A stretch of DNA of 32,830 nucleotides from positions 1 through 32,830 of the forward strand of contig WSXY01000017.1 of the NCBI GenBank assembly GCA_009773565.1. The letters are read 5' to 3'. The DNA is from Actinomycetota bacterium. Its GTDB lineage: Bacteria > Actinomycetota > Coriobacteriia > Anaerosomatales > Anaerosomataceae. Shown one piece after another: positions 31,363-32,830 of the stretch; position 1 is the first letter of the stretch; each line of letters starts with the position of its first letter. Made by a program: the position numbers and the translations under genes. The notes beneath the pieces are model-generated. The model worked only from the letters and a program-made list of their open reading frames with translations, was not told where the DNA came from and did no database searches.

Positions 31363-32830
31363 ATGGAGCCTATCGTCACTCTCGGAGCGGGTCCGCTCAC
31401 CATCGCGGACGTCGTCGCCGTTGCCCGGCGCGGTGCGTCGGTGAAGCTTGCAGCAGAAGCCGTCAAGGCGGTTGAGGCGGCGCGCGCGCGTATCGACGAA
31501 CTCGCCGCGTCGGGTAAGCCGGTCTACGGCGTGAGCACCGGTTTCGGTGCGCTTGCCACCAAATACATCGAGCCCGAGATGCGTCACCAGTTGCAGCGCT
31601 CGCTCGTGCGCTCGCACGCGGCAGGCAGCGGCGCGGAGGTTGAGACCGAGGTCGTCAGGGCGATGATGTTGCTGCGTCTGGCCACGCTCGCGACCGGGCG
31701 TACGGGCGTGCGTCTCTCGACCGTACGCGCGTACGCGGGGATGCTGAACGCCGGGATCACGCCGGTCGTCTTCGAGTACGGCTCGCTTGGCTGTTCGGGC
31801 GACCTCGCACCGCTCTCACACTGCGCGCTCGCGCTTATGGGAGAGGGTGTCGTGCACACGGTCGACGGGAGTCGCTTGTGCGCCGCTGAGGCGCTTGCCG
31901 CCGCCGGTCTCAAGCCGGTCGAGCTGGAGGAGAAGGAAGGACTCGCGCTCATCAACGGCACCGACGGCATGCTCGGAATGCTGGCGCTCGCGATAGCGGA
32001 CCTGCGGGATCTCGCGAAAGTCGCGGACATCACAGCCGCCATGAGCGTCGAGGCGCTTCTCGGCACGGACCGCGTGTTCGCGCCGGAGTTGGCTGCGCTG
32101 CGTCCCCACCCGGGGCAGGCTGCGTCCGCGCGAAATCTCATGCGGCTCCTCGAGGGTTCGGAGATGATGGCGTCGCACCGGACGTACGACAATCGCGTGC
32201 AGGACGCGTACTCGCTCAGGTGCGCCCCGCAGGTTGCAGGTGCGGTGCGAGACACGATCGCGCATGCCGAGATGGTCGCCGCGCGCGAGCTTGCCTCGGC
32301 GATCGACAACCCGGTCGTTCTCGCAGACGGTCGCATCGAGAGCAACGGCAACTTCCACGGCGCGCCGGTGGCGTACGTGCTCGATTTCCTTGCGATCGCG
32401 GTCGCCGACCTCGCGTCGATGAGCGAGCGACGCACCGACCGCATGCTCGACCCGGCGCGTTCACACGGCTTGCCGCCGTTCCTTGCGGACGACCCCGGCG
32501 TGGACTCGGGTCACATGATCGCGCAGTACACCGCGGCGTCGATCGTGAGCGAGCTCAAGCGGCTTGCGGTGCCGGCGAGCGTGGACTCGATTCCGTCATC
32601 GGCGATGCAGGAAGACCACGTCTCGATGGGCTGGAACGGTGCTCGCAAGCTGCGCCGTTCGGTCGACGGACTCTCGCGGGTGCTCGCAATCGAACTCCTC
32701 ACGGCAGCCCGCGCACTCGACCTGCGTGCAGCGCTGGAGCCTGGCGCCGGCGCTGCGGCCGCCCGCGCGCTCGTGCGCGAGCACGTGGAGGGCCCGGGCC
32801 CCGACCGGTACCTCGCGGCGGAGATCGAGG
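31363..32830 (+). CDS. hutH: Histidine ammonia-lyase, cut by the right window edge
   Basis: The visible 489 residues cover nearly the whole enzyme, which is usually about 510 residues. It removes ammonia from histidine to give urocanate. The MIO cofactor triad is Cys144-Ser145-Gly146 in GSLGCSGDLAPLSH; many bacteria have Ala-Ser-Gly, and the Cys form is the one I know from actinobacterial enzymes. Other signatures are YGVSTGFGALA (about 48-58), NGTDGMLGM, RPHPGQ, VQDAYSLRCAPQV, SNGNFHGAPVAY and SSAMQEDHVSMGW. The frame stays open to the last base, so the end is outside the window. An AAGG-type site lies about 10 bases before the ATG. Confidence 0.96.
   Translation, partial: MEPIVTLGAGPLTIADVVAVARRGASVKLAAEAVKAVEAARARIDELAASGKPVYGVSTGFGALATKYIEPEMRHQLQRSLVRSHAAGSGAEVETEVVRAMMLLRLATLATGRTGVRLSTVRAYAGMLNAGITPVVFEYGSLGCSGDLAPLSHCALALMGEGVVHTVDGSRLCAAEALAAAGLKPVELEEKEGLALINGTDGMLGMLALAIADLRDLAKVADITAAMSVEALLGTDRVFAPELAALRPHPGQAASARNLMRLLEGSEMMASHRTYDNRVQDAYSLRCAPQVAGAVRDTIAHAEMVAARELASAIDNPVVLADGRIESNGNFHGAPVAYVLDFLAIAVADLASMSERRTDRMLDPARSHGLPPFLADDPGVDSGHMIAQYTAASIVSELKRLAVPASVDSIPSSAMQEDHVSMGWNGARKLRRSVDGLSRVLAIELLTAARALDLRAALEPGAGAAAARALVREHVEGPGPDRYLAAEIE

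Noticed and set aside
31245-31466. Upstream extension of the ureohydrolase across the hutH start
   Set aside because: The extra residues are the antisense of hutH coding sequence and have no family similarity.
1-32830. CRISPR arrays, insertion sequences, integrases or prophage genes
   Set aside because: No spaced direct repeats, transposase motifs, terminal inverted repeats or phage proteins were seen on either strand.

Overview
The window is a high-GC (roughly 60-65%) bacterial chromosome segment carrying about thirty protein genes and three tRNA-Ser genes. High GC, an actinobacterial-type histidine ammonia-lyase (Cys-Ser-Gly cofactor triad), PhoB-type regulators, amino-acid fermentation genes and a very large set of membrane-anchored multihaem cytochromes together suggest an anaerobic, probably environmental member of the Actinomycetota, most like an uncultured Coriobacteriia lineage. 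That placement is inference; there is no rRNA or marker gene here to prove it.

Layout. 1-4.5 kb: a stomatin/SPFH membrane protein, then on the minus strand a MASE3-GAF histidine kinase followed by a cobalamin-binding protein with CarH-type photoreceptor motifs. 4.6-6.3 kb: tRNA-Ser(UGA), tadA, two overlapping small genes of unknown function, tRNA-Ser(GGA). 6.3-18.2 kb: the core of the window. A 12-haem cytochrome (minus) is divergent from a plus-strand operon encoding a tetrahaem membrane cytochrome, a Tat-exported four-cluster ferredoxin, an NrfD-type quinone-interacting membrane protein, three tandem paralogous cytochromes (11, 9 and 9 haem motifs), a PhoB-type response regulator, an 11-haem cytochrome and a small membrane protein. 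Facing it on the minus strand is an operon of response regulator, sensor kinase and a small membrane protein that is a paralogue of the one ending the cytochrome operon. I count 56 haem-binding motifs in six genes over 8.5 kb. 18.3-20.7 kb: tRNA-Ser(CGA), a secreted coiled-coil/RlpA-like protein and a class V aminotransferase-like protein. 20.9-24.0 kb: a polar amino-acid ABC transporter whose ATPase gene is frameshifted. 24.1-27.7 kb: a C_GCAxxG_C_C family protein with a TDT-type transporter, a PatB/MalY-type C-S lyase, a VF530-type small protein and a lipoprotein. 27.9 kb to the end: arginine deiminase, carbamate kinase, a formimidoylglutamase-like ureohydrolase and a histidine ammonia-lyase cut by the window edge.

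How it fits together. The tetrahaem cytochrome, ferredoxin and NrfD subunit make a quinone-linked electron-transfer module of the Nrf/Hmc/Qrc type, but with no molybdopterin or NrfA-like catalytic subunit in view. The large anchored cytochromes look like a wire carrying electrons outward from the quinone pool. One plausible reading is extracellular or cell-wall-spanning electron transfer in a cell with a single membrane. The two near-identical response regulators and the paired small membrane proteins suggest that the kinase at 16-17.5 kb controls this respiratory cluster. The right-hand third supplies carbon, nitrogen and ATP from amino acids (uptake, C-S lysis, arginine deiminase pathway, histidine degradation), which would suit such a respiration.
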